Source of the DNA: Cryomorphaceae bacterium
GTDB taxonomy: Bacteria; Bacteroidota; Bacteroidia; Flavobacteriales; BACL11
Length of the DNA: 47,213 bases
Assembly: GCA_014384505.1 (NCBI GenBank)
Contig: JACNFT010000055.1
Location: 1 to 47,213, forward strand
Reading direction: 5' to 3'
The notes below the pieces were generated by a model, which saw only the letters and a list, made by a program, of their open reading frames with translations, ran no database searches and was not told the DNA's origin. The position numbers were made by a program, and so were the translations under genes. Shown here in pieces: positions 16,867 to 24,752 of this stretch (positions are counted from its first letter, which is position 1; every line of letters starts with the position of its first letter).

Positions 16867-16985
16867 TATGAAATAATATATTGAATAATAAAATAGAGTA
16901 TTGTCAGATCAATAAATAATAGAATTCCAAAAAGAGTTGGGTTCTGATCATATAGTTCCTTTAATTTTTCCCAAATATTTTTCAT
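16866..16985 (-). CDS. 39-residue single-pass membrane miniprotein (candidate)
   Basis: An ATG at 16985 (minus strand) opens a 39-codon frame whose TAA overlaps the ATG of the downstream Sua5/YrdC gene by one base (TAATG). The product starts MKNIWEKLKELYDQNPT, amphipathic and charged, followed by a hydrophobic helix rich in Ile/Leu/Phe to the C-terminus. This is the layout of a small inner-membrane protein. The exact stop/start overlap and the sensible membrane topology support a real, coupled gene. No family is recognised, and no ribosome-binding site is visible, which is normal in this phylum. Confidence 0.5.
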   Translation of the reverse strand: MKNIWEKLKELYDQNPTLFGILLFIDLTILYFIIQYIIS

Positions 16986-17019
16986 TGTTAATCTATTTTT
17001 TTTAAAGTCCAAACATAAT

Positions 17020-18432
17020 CTATCTTTTCTCCAAAACTACAATATTTTCAACATGATGTGTTTGCGGGAACATATCAACTGGTTGAATGTGGATGACTTT
17101 ATATTTTTCATCCATTAATGCTAAGTCACGGGCTTGTGTGGCGGAGTTACAACTTACATAGACAATTCTTTTGGCGCCAATCTTAAGGATTTGTTCCACT
17201 ACTTTTTTGTGCATCCCATCTCTTGGAGGGTCAGTAATTATCACATCAGGAGTTCCATTCTTTGCAATAAACTCATCTGTGAAAATCTCTTTCATATCAC
17301 CAGTATAGAAGGTGCAGTTTTTAATGTTATTGCGTTCTGCATTTTCATAAGCTGCTTTTATTCCTTCTTCAACAGAGTCAATGCCCACTACCTTTTTGGC
17401 TGATGTAGCCACATATTGTGCAATGGTTCCTGTACCGGTATATAGGTCGTATACTAAATCATTTTCATTGATTTGAGCAAGTTCTTTTGTTTTTCGGTAC
17501 AATATTTTTGCTTGTTCGCTATTGGTTTGGAAAAAAGATTTTGCTCCAATTTTAAAATGCAATCCATCCATTTCCTCCATGATATAATCTTCTCCATTAT
17601 AGCAAACAACATCTTGATCGTACATGGTGTTATTTGCTTTTTGATTTACAATATAAAGCAATGAAGTAATTTCAGGAAAAGAGATTTTTATGTGTTCCAT
17701 TAACAGATTGATATTCTTTTTATCATTTTCATAAAACTGAACTAATACCATCAAATCATTAGTGGAGGAAGTCCTAACCATTAAGTTTCTCAGTAACCCT
17801 TCTTGGTTTCTAATATCAAAATAAGTTAGTTTGTTTTCATCAGCAAATTGCTTAACGGACAAACGAATAGCGTTAGAAGGCTCTTTTTGTAAATGGCAAT
17901 TGTTAAGGTTAATTACTTTGTCGAACATCCCAGGGACATGAAATCCCAGGGCATCTTTATCTTCAATTTCTGCTTCCGATTGTACTTCTTCTACGGTAAG
18001 CCATCTTTTATTAGAGAAAGTAAACTCCATTTTATTTCTATAAAAATATTCGTTTTCACATCCTAATATTTCCGAATGAGGTGGTAGTTCTATTCCTCCA
18101 ATTCTTTTTAGGTTGTTGAGAACCTCATTCTGCTTAAAATCTAGCTGGGATGCGTATTTCATGTTTTGCCATTTGCAACCGCCACAAGTCCCAAAATGTT
18201 CGCATTTTGGTTCTGTTCTTCTATCAGAATAGGTATGTATTTTCTCAATTCGAGCTTCCCAAAATTTCTTTCTTCTTTTAAAAACCGTAATATCACAAAT
18301 ATCTCCTGGCACACCTCCTTGTACAAAAATAGCTCTCCCTTCATGTTTAGCTACCGATTTCCCTTTGTTTGCAGTATCAATTATTTCAATATTTTCTATT
18401 AAAATAGGCTCTCTTCTATTTTGTCTTCCCAT
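17020..18432 (-). CDS. rlmD: 23S rRNA (uracil-5-)-methyltransferase RlmD
   Basis: A 470-residue SAM-dependent RNA methyltransferase. The order is an N-terminal TRAM domain (about 1-65), an iron-sulfur cluster site CEHFGTCGGCKWQ (Cys near 78, 84, 87, with a further Cys in LNNCHLQ), a central domain, and a Rossmann methyltransferase with VYDLYTGTGTIAQ (motif I), TDPPRDGMH and the catalytic-cysteine motif YVSCNSATQARDL near 425. RlmD forms m5U1939 in 23S rRNA; RlmCD-like dual specificity is possible in this phylum. The start at 18432 is only 5 bp from a consensus -7 element, so the mRNA may be nearly leaderless. Confidence 0.92.
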   Translation of the reverse strand: MGRQNRREPILIENIEIIDTANKGKSVAKHEGRAIFVQGGVPGDICDITVFKRRKKFWEARIEKIHTYSDRRTEPKCEHFGTCGGCKWQNMKYASQLDFKQNEVLNNLKRIGGIELPPHSEILGCENEYFYRNKMEFTFSNKRWLTVEEVQSEAEIEDKDALGFHVPGMFDKVINLNNCHLQKEPSNAIRLSVKQFADENKLTYFDIRNQEGLLRNLMVRTSSTNDLMVLVQFYENDKKNINLLMEHIKISFPEITSLLYIVNQKANNTMYDQDVVCYNGEDYIMEEMDGLHFKIGAKSFFQTNSEQAKILYRKTKELAQINENDLVYDLYTGTGTIAQYVATSAKKVVGIDSVEEGIKAAYENAERNNIKNCTFYTGDMKEIFTDEFIAKNGTPDVIITDPPRDGMHKKVVEQILKIGAKRIVYVSCNSATQARDLALMDEKYKVIHIQPVDMFPQTHHVENIVVLEKR

Positions 18433-18436
18433 TCGG

Positions 18437-18444
18437 CAAAAGTA
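18437..18444 (-). promoter_or_regulatory. Candidate -7 element for rlmD
   Basis: TACTTTTG on the minus strand fits TAnnTTTG exactly. It ends 5 bp before the start codon at 18432, which would predict a leaderless or almost leaderless mRNA. It is arranged back to back with the rocD element at 18467-18474. Confidence 0.4.
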
Positions 18445-18466
18445 GAGATTTACTAATTAATTCTAC

Positions 18467-18474
18467 TATATTTG
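18467..18474 (+). promoter_or_regulatory. -7 promoter element for rocD
   Basis: TATATTTG is a perfect TAnnTTTG match, 20 bp upstream of the ATG at 18495, within the 62-bp divergent intergenic region shared with rlmD. The expected TTTG -33 element is not obvious. Confidence 0.55.
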
Positions 18475-18494
18475 CACTTCCTAAAATTTAAGAA

Positions 18495-19706
18495 ATGAAA
18501 TCACCAGAAGAATATATAGCATTAGAAGACAAGTATGGAGCGCATAATTACCACCCACTACCAGTTGTTTTGGCAAAAGGAGATGGTGTTTTTGTATGGG
18601 ATGTAGAGGGTAAAAAATATTATGACTTTTTGTCTTCTTACTCTGCAGTAAATCAGGGGCATTGTCATCCTAAAATTGTAGCTGCACTTAAAGAACAAGC
18701 TGATACTTTAACGCTTACTTCTCGTGCATTCCACAATGATGTATTAGGTCAGTATGAAGAATTTGTAACTAAACTTTTTGGTTATGATAAGGTTTTACCA
18801 ATGAATACTGGAGTTGAAGGAGGTGAGACTGCTAATAAATTAGCCCGAAAATGGGCTTATATGAAAAAGGGTATTGAAAAAAATAAAGCTAGAATTATTT
18901 TTGCCAAGGGTAATTTTTGGGGGAGAACACTTGCTGCAATCTCTAGTTCTGACGACCCTTCTTCTTATGAGGGTTTCGGTCCTTTTATGCCAGGATATGA
19001 TTTGATTCCATATAATGATCTTGAAGCACTAGAAACAGAGCTTAAAGATTTTAATGTTTGTGCTTTTATGGTTGAACCAATTCAAGGAGAAGCTGGTGTA
19101 GTTGTTCCTGATGAAGGTTATTTGGCAGGTGTAAGGAAATTGTGTGATAAATATAACGTTTTATTTATTGCTGATGAAGTCCAAACTGGTATTGCCCGAA
19201 CTGGAAAGATGCTTGCCTGTGATTATGAAGATGCTAGACCAGATTTATTAATTCTTGGAAAAGCTATTTCTGGAGGAGTTTTTCCTGTATCAGCCGTATT
19301 AGCTGATGATGAAATTATGCTTTGTATTCAGCCTGGAGAGCATGGTTCTACTTTTGGTGGTAATCCTCTTGCTTGTAAAGTAGCACAAGCTGCTCTTGAA
19401 GTAGTAATAGATGAAAATCTTGCTGAAAATGCATATAGATTAGGGAAGATATTTAGAAGAGAATTACGAGCTTTCGATAACGATATGATTACTCTTGTTA
19501 GAGGTAGAGGATTACTTAATGCCATTGTGATAAAACCTAAAGACGGGAAAGAAGCATGGGATGTCTGTTTAAAATTAAGAGATAACGGTTTGTTAGCAAA
19601 ACCAACTCATGGAGATATTATTCGTTTTGCCCCTCCTTTGGTAATTACGGAAGATCAATTAATGGACTGTATCGCCATTATTAAAAAGACTATTCTTTCT
19701 TTTTAA
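18495..19706 (+). CDS. rocD: Ornithine aminotransferase
   Basis: A 403-residue class III PLP-dependent transaminase converting ornithine and 2-oxoglutarate to glutamate-5-semialdehyde and glutamate. The N-terminal YGAHNYHPLPVVLAKGDG segment is characteristic of ornithine aminotransferases. Others are PMNTGVEGGETANKLARKW, FMVEPIQGEAGVVVPDEGY, the PLP-holding ADEVQTG, and the Schiff-base lysine in LILGKAISGG near residue 255. It is monocistronic, with a consensus -7 element upstream, and is followed by a separate promoter for the TonB receptor. Confidence 0.94.
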   Translation: MKSPEEYIALEDKYGAHNYHPLPVVLAKGDGVFVWDVEGKKYYDFLSSYSAVNQGHCHPKIVAALKEQADTLTLTSRAFHNDVLGQYEEFVTKLFGYDKVLPMNTGVEGGETANKLARKWAYMKKGIEKNKARIIFAKGNFWGRTLAAISSSDDPSSYEGFGPFMPGYDLIPYNDLEALETELKDFNVCAFMVEPIQGEAGVVVPDEGYLAGVRKLCDKYNVLFIADEVQTGIARTGKMLACDYEDARPDLLILGKAISGGVFPVSAVLADDEIMLCIQPGEHGSTFGGNPLACKVAQAALEVVIDENLAENAYRLGKIFRRELRAFDNDMITLVRGRGLLNAIVIKPKDGKEAWDVCLKLRDNGLLAKPTHGDIIRFAPPLVITEDQLMDCIAIIKKTILSF

Positions 19707-19746
19707 ATTTGAGGTAAAACTTCAGATTTCCTACAGATTTCAAACT

Positions 19747-19754
19747 TATTTTTG
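19747..19754 (+). promoter_or_regulatory. -7 promoter element for the heme-type uptake operon
   Basis: TATTTTTG matches TAnnTTTG, 14 bp upstream of the GTG start at 19769. A short direct repeat (CAGATTTC about 15 bp apart, 19724-19742 region) lies immediately upstream and could be an operator half-site pair or part of the -33 region. Confidence 0.45.
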
Positions 19755-19768
19755 CATAAATTTTTGAA

Positions 19769-21844
19769 GTGAAAAACTTTGTAATTATATTTTGTATGCT
19801 TTTGACCTATTTTTCTTTTTCTCAGAATCAAAAGGAAGCTATTGTGTTTGATAGAAAGTTAGAAGAAGTAACTATCTCTGCTACAAAAACAGCTAAGTCA
19901 ATAGCTAAATTACCTATTCCTGTTATGATAATTTCTGAAAAGGAAATTGAAGAGTTTGGTTCAAGTAAATTATTTGATGTAATTAAAAGGCAAACAGGCA
20001 TTGTAAGTGTTACTACAAAAACAGGAACTGAAGGATTGCAAATGCAAGGTTTAGACGCCTCATACACCACAATACTTCTTGACGGCTTCCCGATTATTGG
20101 AAGATCATTTGGCGCTTTAGATTTAAATAGGATTGCATTAGTTGATGTTGAAAAAATTGAAGTTATAAAAGGAGCTTCATCAAGTTTATATGGATCCAAT
20201 GCCTTGGGAGGAGTGATAAACCTGGTAAGTAAAAAGAAACTTATTGATGGGAAAAGCACTACTTTTTCATTAAAACATGCTACTCATAATACAACTAATG
20301 CTAGTTTAATTTATCAATATAAAAAAGAACATCTTCAACTTTCTAATTCTTTCGATTATTATAATTCAGATGGTTATGATTTGATAGATTCTGATAAGCT
20401 TAGTACTGTTAATCCTTATTCCAATTATACAATTAGCTCTAATTTAAAATATGGAATTTCTGATAAAATTTTATTAAATACAAATGCTCGCTATTATAAA
20501 CAAGAGCAAGTGTATACTGCTGAGCATTTAAACTCTTTACTAAAAGGAAAAAGCAATATTGAGGAGTGGAGTTTGGGTAGTTCACTTAAATACTTGATGA
20601 GTTCTAATTTTAATCAGCAGATAGATGTTTATAAAACTAACTATAGGGCAGACGAGTTTTTAAATACGGAAGAAGGTATATTGCATGATAATAATTATTT
20701 TGATCATATATTATTGCAATCTGAATTGAAATCATATTTTACCTACAAAGGATTAAATACTGTTATCGGTTTTGGTATGACAAAAGAAGAATTATCCAGA
20801 AGAGATTTTTCAAATAATCCAAAGCAAGATTTAAAATTTTTGTACGGACAATTGGATGCAACTGCTTTTGATAAATTAAATATTATATTGGGAAGTAGAT
20901 ATGATTCTTATACTGATTATACTCCAGTAATTTCTAATAAATTAGCTTTAGGAATTCCGATTACTAAAAAACTGAATATAAACAGTTCTGTTGGTTCGGG
21001 TTTTAAAACTCCTGATTTCAGACAAAAATATTTTGATTTTACAAACTCAACTATTGGCTATACTGTACTTGGTAGAGATGTTGCCTTTGATAGACTAGCC
21101 ACTATGCAGGCTGAAGGGATGATACAGGAAATAGTTCCATTTTCTGAATTAATATCTCCTTTAAAATCAGAAACTTCAATAAACCTTAATCTGGGAATAA
21201 AATATTATCCTACCCATAACTTAACTTTTGACGTAAACTTGTTTAATAATAAGGTGAATGATTTGATTGAATGGCAATTAGTAGCCAAAGGTGTAAATAA
21301 TACAAATATCTATAGTTATTTTAATATTAACCAGGTTGAAACCAAAGGGCTAGAATTTAACGCTAGCTATAAAAAAACAAATAATTTGGAAATTAAATTT
21401 GGCTACCAACTGCTTTACGCATATGATACGGAGGTTGTAAAAGATATTGAAAAAGATGATAGTGATTATTACGCTTTGAATACAGAAACATTAACAAGTG
21501 TCAGGCTTAACAAAGAGGATTACTTTGGATTGTTTAATAGATCCAGACATATGGGGAATATTAAACTAAACTATAATCTAAACGATAAAACAGAATTAAA
21601 TACCATACTTACCTATAGAAGTAAATATGCCCTTTCTGATTCTAATGGAAATGAAATCTTAGATACTTATGATAAATTTGTGGTTGGGTATAGTTTATGT
21701 GATGTAGCTATTACTCACCAAATAAACTCACTCAAATCTTGTCAAATAGGCGTTAAGAATATCTTTGGATTTACAAACCCAGAGTTTATAAGTAATATCA
21801 CAGGAAGGCTATATTATATGAGCTTTAAAGTCAATTTTAAATAA
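19769..21844 (+). CDS. TonB-dependent receptor of a HmuY-type operon
   Basis: A 691-residue outer-membrane receptor with a signal peptide (about 1-19; GTG start at 19769). A plug domain begins at LEEVTISATKTAKS and includes VEKIEVIKGASSSLYGSNALGGVINLVSKK (about 131-155). A 22-strand barrel follows, ending in an aromatic-rich strand. There is no carboxypeptidase-like N-terminal domain, unlike the receptor at 31700. The segment GSGFKTPDFRQKYFDF corresponds in place to the FRAP box of heme receptors, but I see no His between it and the NPxL-like region. The downstream HmuY-like gene points to heme or a related tetrapyrrole as substrate; this is inference. Confidence 0.88.
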   Translation: MKNFVIIFCMLLTYFSFSQNQKEAIVFDRKLEEVTISATKTAKSIAKLPIPVMIISEKEIEEFGSSKLFDVIKRQTGIVSVTTKTGTEGLQMQGLDASYTTILLDGFPIIGRSFGALDLNRIALVDVEKIEVIKGASSSLYGSNALGGVINLVSKKKLIDGKSTTFSLKHATHNTTNASLIYQYKKEHLQLSNSFDYYNSDGYDLIDSDKLSTVNPYSNYTISSNLKYGISDKILLNTNARYYKQEQVYTAEHLNSLLKGKSNIEEWSLGSSLKYLMSSNFNQQIDVYKTNYRADEFLNTEEGILHDNNYFDHILLQSELKSYFTYKGLNTVIGFGMTKEELSRRDFSNNPKQDLKFLYGQLDATAFDKLNIILGSRYDSYTDYTPVISNKLALGIPITKKLNINSSVGSGFKTPDFRQKYFDFTNSTIGYTVLGRDVAFDRLATMQAEGMIQEIVPFSELISPLKSETSINLNLGIKYYPTHNLTFDVNLFNNKVNDLIEWQLVAKGVNNTNIYSYFNINQVETKGLEFNASYKKTNNLEIKFGYQLLYAYDTEVVKDIEKDDSDYYALNTETLTSVRLNKEDYFGLFNRSRHMGNIKLNYNLNDKTELNTILTYRSKYALSDSNGNEILDTYDKFVVGYSLCDVAITHQINSLKSCQIGVKNIFGFTNPEFISNITGRLYYMSFKVNFK

Positions 21845-21855
21845 ATACAACTACT

Positions 21856-21900
21856 TAATAATAATAATAATAATAATAACAATAACAATAACAATAACAA
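21856..21900. repeat. Triplet/hexamer microsatellite in the leader of the repeat lipoprotein
   Basis: Eight perfect TAA units (21856-21879) are followed by three CAATAA units (21880-21897) and CAA, ending two bases before the first ATG at 21903. The tract fills nearly all of the 58-bp gap between the receptor stop and the lipoprotein start. It is C-poor, G-free and unstructured. Length changes here would alter the spacing or translation efficiency of the next gene. Confidence 0.9.
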
Positions 21901-21902
21901 AA

Positions 21903-22415
21903 ATGAAAACAAAAATGAAAACAAAAACAATTTTATCAGTATGCATGTTAACAGTTTTACTTTATGCATGTACAAAAAATTCTGTAAGACCAGAAGTGCT
22001 TACAGACTGTATGGGGGTAGAAAATGGAGTTGCTACTTATGATGACTGCCGTGATTGTCATCAATCATATATATATAATTTTGTAACACATGTACCAACT
22101 TATATAGATGATACTACAGGATTAGTGTTAGATACATCATCTGAAATGCTTATATTAGCTGGATCTGCTCAGGATATAGCTTCTAATCCAAATTGGAATG
22201 CTTGTATTGATTGTATGGGTACTGCAAATGGATTAGCAGCTATGGATGATAGTAGTTGTTGTCATCAATCATATATATATAATGATTCAACGCATGTTCA
22301 AATGGATATTGATGACACTACAGGATTAGTATTAGGAACCAATGAAATGGTTATTTTAGCTGGATCTGCTCTTGATATAATGTTCAATCCAAATTGGAAT
22401 ACTGGCTGCAAATAA
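21903..22415 (+). CDS. Lipoprotein with two Cys-rich repeats, partner of TonB receptor and HmuY
   Basis: A 170-residue protein with lipobox LLYAC (Cys23). Two ATGs 12 bp apart, produced by a duplicated ATGAAAACAAAA, both give workable signal peptides. The mature part is two copies of a 64-65-residue module (35-99 and 103-166). Each begins DCMG(V/T) followed by NG, then a DD(C/S)xxCHQSYIYN segment, a (D)DTTGLVL turn and an ending NPNWN. The first module has Cys36, 49, 52 with His53 in CRDCH; the second has SSCCH. The DNA still shares a 24-bp identical block between modules. Related DCxGxxNG modules occur next to HmuY-like genes in Flavobacteriales, from memory. Ligand unknown. Confidence 0.75.
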   Translation: MKTKMKTKTILSVCMLTVLLYACTKNSVRPEVLTDCMGVENGVATYDDCRDCHQSYIYNFVTHVPTYIDDTTGLVLDTSSEMLILAGSAQDIASNPNWNACIDCMGTANGLAAMDDSSCCHQSYIYNDSTHVQMDIDDTTGLVLGTNEMVILAGSALDIMFNPNWNTGCK

Positions 22416-22419
22416 AAAC

Positions 22420-23055
22420 ATGAAACACACTATTTTCTTTTTTCTACTTAGTTTTTTGCTTTTCACCTCTTGTGAAAAGAGTAGTACTGAGGAAATCCTT
22501 TGGTGGCATAATGCTGATGTTGTTGAGCTAAATGCAAGTGATTTTGAGCTTAATATTGCTGACACATTAGCAACAGGAGATTTTATTAAGTTTAGTTTCT
22601 CTGAGGGAAGCATTGTAACTAATGAAGATTGGGATGTTGCTTTTAGAGGTACTACTCTTATTGTAAATGGTGGAGAAAAAGCCAATAATGATCAGCCTGG
22701 TCGCACGGGTGATGCTGCTGTTTATATTGCCACCGGAAGTATGTCAGAAATAAACAGTGTTGATACCAATAGTTTATTACAAGATAATAGTTCTGGTTCT
22801 GCAATACTAAATAATATAATGATAGACGATTTAGGAGTGTCTGGACAAGGATGGGCTTCATATAGTTTGAGTACCCACTTATTTTCCCCAAGAGCAGGTA
22901 GAATATTGGTTTTCAGAACTCATGATAATAAATATGCTAAAATGGAGATTATTTATTTTTATGACAGCCTTAATCCTGATACGGGAAGTGGAGATATTGG
23001 TGGATATTATACATTTAACTATGTGTATCAATCAACAGGAGAAATTAATTTCTAA
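22420..23055 (+). CDS. hmuY: HmuY-family heme-binding-type lipoprotein
   Basis: A 211-residue protein with a lipoprotein signal ending LFTSC (Cys18). The body matches HmuY-like proteins: SEGSIVTNEDWDVAFRGTTLIVNGG (about 68-92), the GWASYSLSTHLFSPRAGRILVFRTHDN region, and a final YYTFNYVYQ strand. HmuY of Porphyromonas is an outer-membrane hemophore passing heme to the TonB receptor HmuR; axial ligands vary in relatives. His and Met residues are present in the middle region (THLF, RTHDN, AKMEI), but ligands cannot be assigned by eye. It lies 4 bp after the repeat lipoprotein and is the last gene before the strong terminator at 23064-23109. Confidence 0.85.
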   Translation: MKHTIFFFLLSFLLFTSCEKSSTEEILWWHNADVVELNASDFELNIADTLATGDFIKFSFSEGSIVTNEDWDVAFRGTTLIVNGGEKANNDQPGRTGDAAVYIATGSMSEINSVDTNSLLQDNSSGSAILNNIMIDDLGVSGQGWASYSLSTHLFSPRAGRILVFRTHDNKYAKMEIIYFYDSLNPDTGSGDIGGYYTFNYVYQSTGEINF

Positions 23056-23063
23056 AAAATGAA

Positions 23064-23109
23064 AAAACAATTAAGGACTTGCTTATTTTTGCAAGTCCTT
23101 AATTGTTTT
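23064..23109. terminator. Strong terminator of the HmuY operon
   Basis: A perfect 19-bp stem (23064-23082 with 23091-23109) with an eight-base T-rich loop has arms starting AAAACAATTAAGGACTTGC. It lies 9 bp past the hmuY stop. The A/T-rich outer arms provide a U-tract in both directions. It clearly separates the uptake operon from the following genes. Confidence 0.9.
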
Positions 23110-23123
23110 AATAAAATATTCTA

Positions 23124-23318
23124 ATGGCAATCAAAAATTTATTTAAATCAAAGTTTTTGAGTAAATATACTCAAATTTATAAGCAAGGTGGTTTCAAGGG
23201 GGTTATTAAAGAAGGTGGTTGGAAAATAGTAATTTATTTCTTTTTATTTTACTTAGTTAGAGATTCATTTCTGTACATAATTCTACCTTATTTTTTTATG
23301 AAAGGGGTTTTCTCTTAA
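23124..23318 (+). CDS. Small membrane protein, unknown function
   Basis: A 64-residue protein with a basic N-terminus (KNLFKSKFLSKYTQ) and a YKQGGFKGVIKEGGWKIV segment, followed by one long or two short membrane helices (about 34-60) with an internal RD pair. It resembles short uncharacterised proteins common in Flavobacteria, but I cannot name a family. It starts 15 bp after the HmuY-operon terminator, so it must have its own promoter close to or within that hairpin, or depend on read-through. Confidence 0.55.
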   Translation: MAIKNLFKSKFLSKYTQIYKQGGFKGVIKEGGWKIVIYFFLFYLVRDSFLYIILPYFFMKGVFS

Positions 23319-23362
23319 CGGCTAAGAATTATTCTATTGCTATTTAAAAACACATAAATTAT

Positions 23363-23593
23363 ATGAAAGCTAAATTAGTATGGAGTTTTAGTGGGGAAGG
23401 CGCATTAAAAACTGCCGAACATCATCTTATACATTTAAAAGAGTATTCCGATAAAGAAAAAGTTCAGGTTATAGAATTCGGAACCCAGCAACAAACTGAA
23501 TTTACTGCAATCGCTTTTATTATTGTAACGAAAGACTTGGTAAACGACTTACGACAAAGTTTAAAGCCTCATCAAGGCTTTTTGGTGGAATAA
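23363..23593 (+). CDS. Small soluble alpha/beta protein, unknown function
   Basis: A 76-residue protein without a signal peptide or membrane helix. The pattern alternates: a strand (KAKLVWSF), a helix with HHLIHLKEYSD, a strand (KVQVIEFGT), a strand (TAIAFIIVT) and a helix (KDLVNDLRQSLKPH). This looks like one compact ferredoxin-like or RRM-sized domain. The cluster His-His-Leu-Ile-His is notable. No family is recognised. It lies 44 bp after the small membrane protein and 33 bp before the 4-TM protein. Confidence 0.5.
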   Translation: MKAKLVWSFSGEGALKTAEHHLIHLKEYSDKEKVQVIEFGTQQQTEFTAIAFIIVTKDLVNDLRQSLKPHQGFLVE

Positions 23594-23626
23594 TATAAAA
23601 ACCATTTTCTTTCGTATTTTCGCACC

Positions 23627-24070
23627 ATGTATTCGGCTATTCTTATATCACATATTGTTATTAGTATTCTGCTCATTTTATTGGCGATTTATATTGTAAT
23701 GCGTTCGCTTTTTGGGGTATTTGGGAAAGTTAATTTCTCTATATTTCATGATATAAAGTTACCAATTGTAGCAGTTATATTTTTGTATTTGGAGCTTATT
23801 CTAGGTGTTCTGCTTTATGCGATTTACATTAACAAACTGGAGATTTTAATCTCTCAGGTAAATGCTAATGCTTATTTTTCGGCTCGTTTTTGGGCAGTGG
23901 AACATGCTATTCTCATGTTATTTGCTATAATATTTGGGCATTTGGGTTTGGTATATGCTAAGAATTTGGAAGATGATAGGCAGAAGTTTAAAAAGAACTT
24001 TTTGTATTTTGGATTATCATTTGTACTTATTTTTATTTCAATCACAATGAATATGTTTCGAAATGCTTAA
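23627..24070 (+). CDS. Four-helix membrane protein, cytochrome-b-like small family
   Basis: A 147-residue protein with four membrane helices (about 4-26, 44-67, 88-107, 124-143). Conserved-looking positions include His9 in the first helix, the LELILGVLLYAI helix, and AVEHAILMLFAIIFGHLG with two His, followed by a charged KNLEDDRQKFKK loop. The arrangement resembles a small Bacteroidota membrane family often labelled cytochrome B-like; this is from memory and heme binding is unproven. Its 3' end overlaps the response-regulator start by 8 bp, which makes it the first gene of the seven-gene sulfur operon. A near-consensus -7 element (TATTTTCG, 23615-23622) precedes it. Confidence 0.6.
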   Translation: MYSAILISHIVISILLILLAIYIVMRSLFGVFGKVNFSIFHDIKLPIVAVIFLYLELILGVLLYAIYINKLEILISQVNANAYFSARFWAVEHAILMLFAIIFGHLGLVYAKNLEDDRQKFKKNFLYFGLSFVLIFISITMNMFRNA

Positions 24071-24752
24071 AAAACATAATATACTAGTAGTTGAGGATGA
24101 ATTAGAATTAGCTAAATCAACTATTTCTTCTTTATCAGAAAATGGATTTTTACCTTTTCATGCTAAAGATTTAAATTCAGCCAGAAAATTATTGAAACAA
24201 GAAAAATTTGCTGCTGTACTTTTGGATTTAGGCTTGCCTGATGGAGATGGTATTTCTTTGATAAAAGAAATAAAAAACACTAAAATTGAAATTGGCTTGA
24301 TTATTGTTTCGGCCAAAGATGCTTTGGAAAAAAAAGTACAGGGTTTAGAATTAGGGGCGGATGATTATTTAACTAAACCTTTCTTTTTTTCAGAACTAAA
24401 TGCTCGTTTAAAATCAGTTATAAGAAGATTAAATTTAGAAGATAATCAGCAATTAACCATTAATGAAATTACTTTATTCCCTGAAGAAATGCGTACATTG
24501 ATTCATGGTGATATAGTTGAGCTAACGGGAAAAGAGTTTGGTTTGCTTTTATACTTTTTTTCTAATCCTAACAGAGTGATTTCTAAAACTACTTTAGGTG
24601 AGTTTATGTCATCAAGCTATGCTGACTATGGTTTTACTGATGATGTAGTCTATACACATATTAAAAACCTGAAAAAGAAAATTACAAATAGTGGTGGAGA
24701 TGATTATATCAAAAATGTTTATGGTGTAGGTTATAAATTTACTGTAGCATGA
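24063..24752 (+). CDS. OmpR-family response regulator
   Basis: A 229-residue two-domain transcription factor. The receiver domain (1-120) has the acidic pair Glu11-Asp12, phosphoacceptor Asp55 in VLLDLGLPDGDG, Ser83 in IIVSAKD and Lys105 in YLTKPF. The C-terminal winged-helix DNA-binding domain spans about 130-229, with GKEFGLLLYFFSNPNRVIS and the final VYGVGYKF motif. It overlaps the preceding membrane-protein gene by 8 bp and the histidine kinase by 4 bp. Because it is the second gene of an operon of sulfur genes, it probably controls this operon. Confidence 0.95.
   Translation: MLKKHNILVVEDELELAKSTISSLSENGFLPFHAKDLNSARKLLKQEKFAAVLLDLGLPDGDGISLIKEIKNTKIEIGLIIVSAKDALEKKVQGLELGADDYLTKPFFFSELNARLKSVIRRLNLEDNQQLTINEITLFPEEMRTLIHGDIVELTGKEFGLLLYFFSNPNRVISKTTLGEFMSSSYADYGFTDDVVYTHIKNLKKKITNSGGDDYIKNVYGVGYKFTVA

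Noticed and set aside
19828..20259. 143-codon minus-strand frame inside the TonB receptor
   Set aside because: Antisense of the conserved plug domain; no family pattern, start signal or promoter.
22047..22061. c-type heme site CxxCH in the repeat lipoprotein
   Set aside because: Only the first module has CxxCH (CRDCH); the second reads SSCCH, and the motif lies in a wider DCxG...DDC module seen in non-cytochrome surface proteins. It is kept as a ligand-binding possibility, not called a cytochrome.
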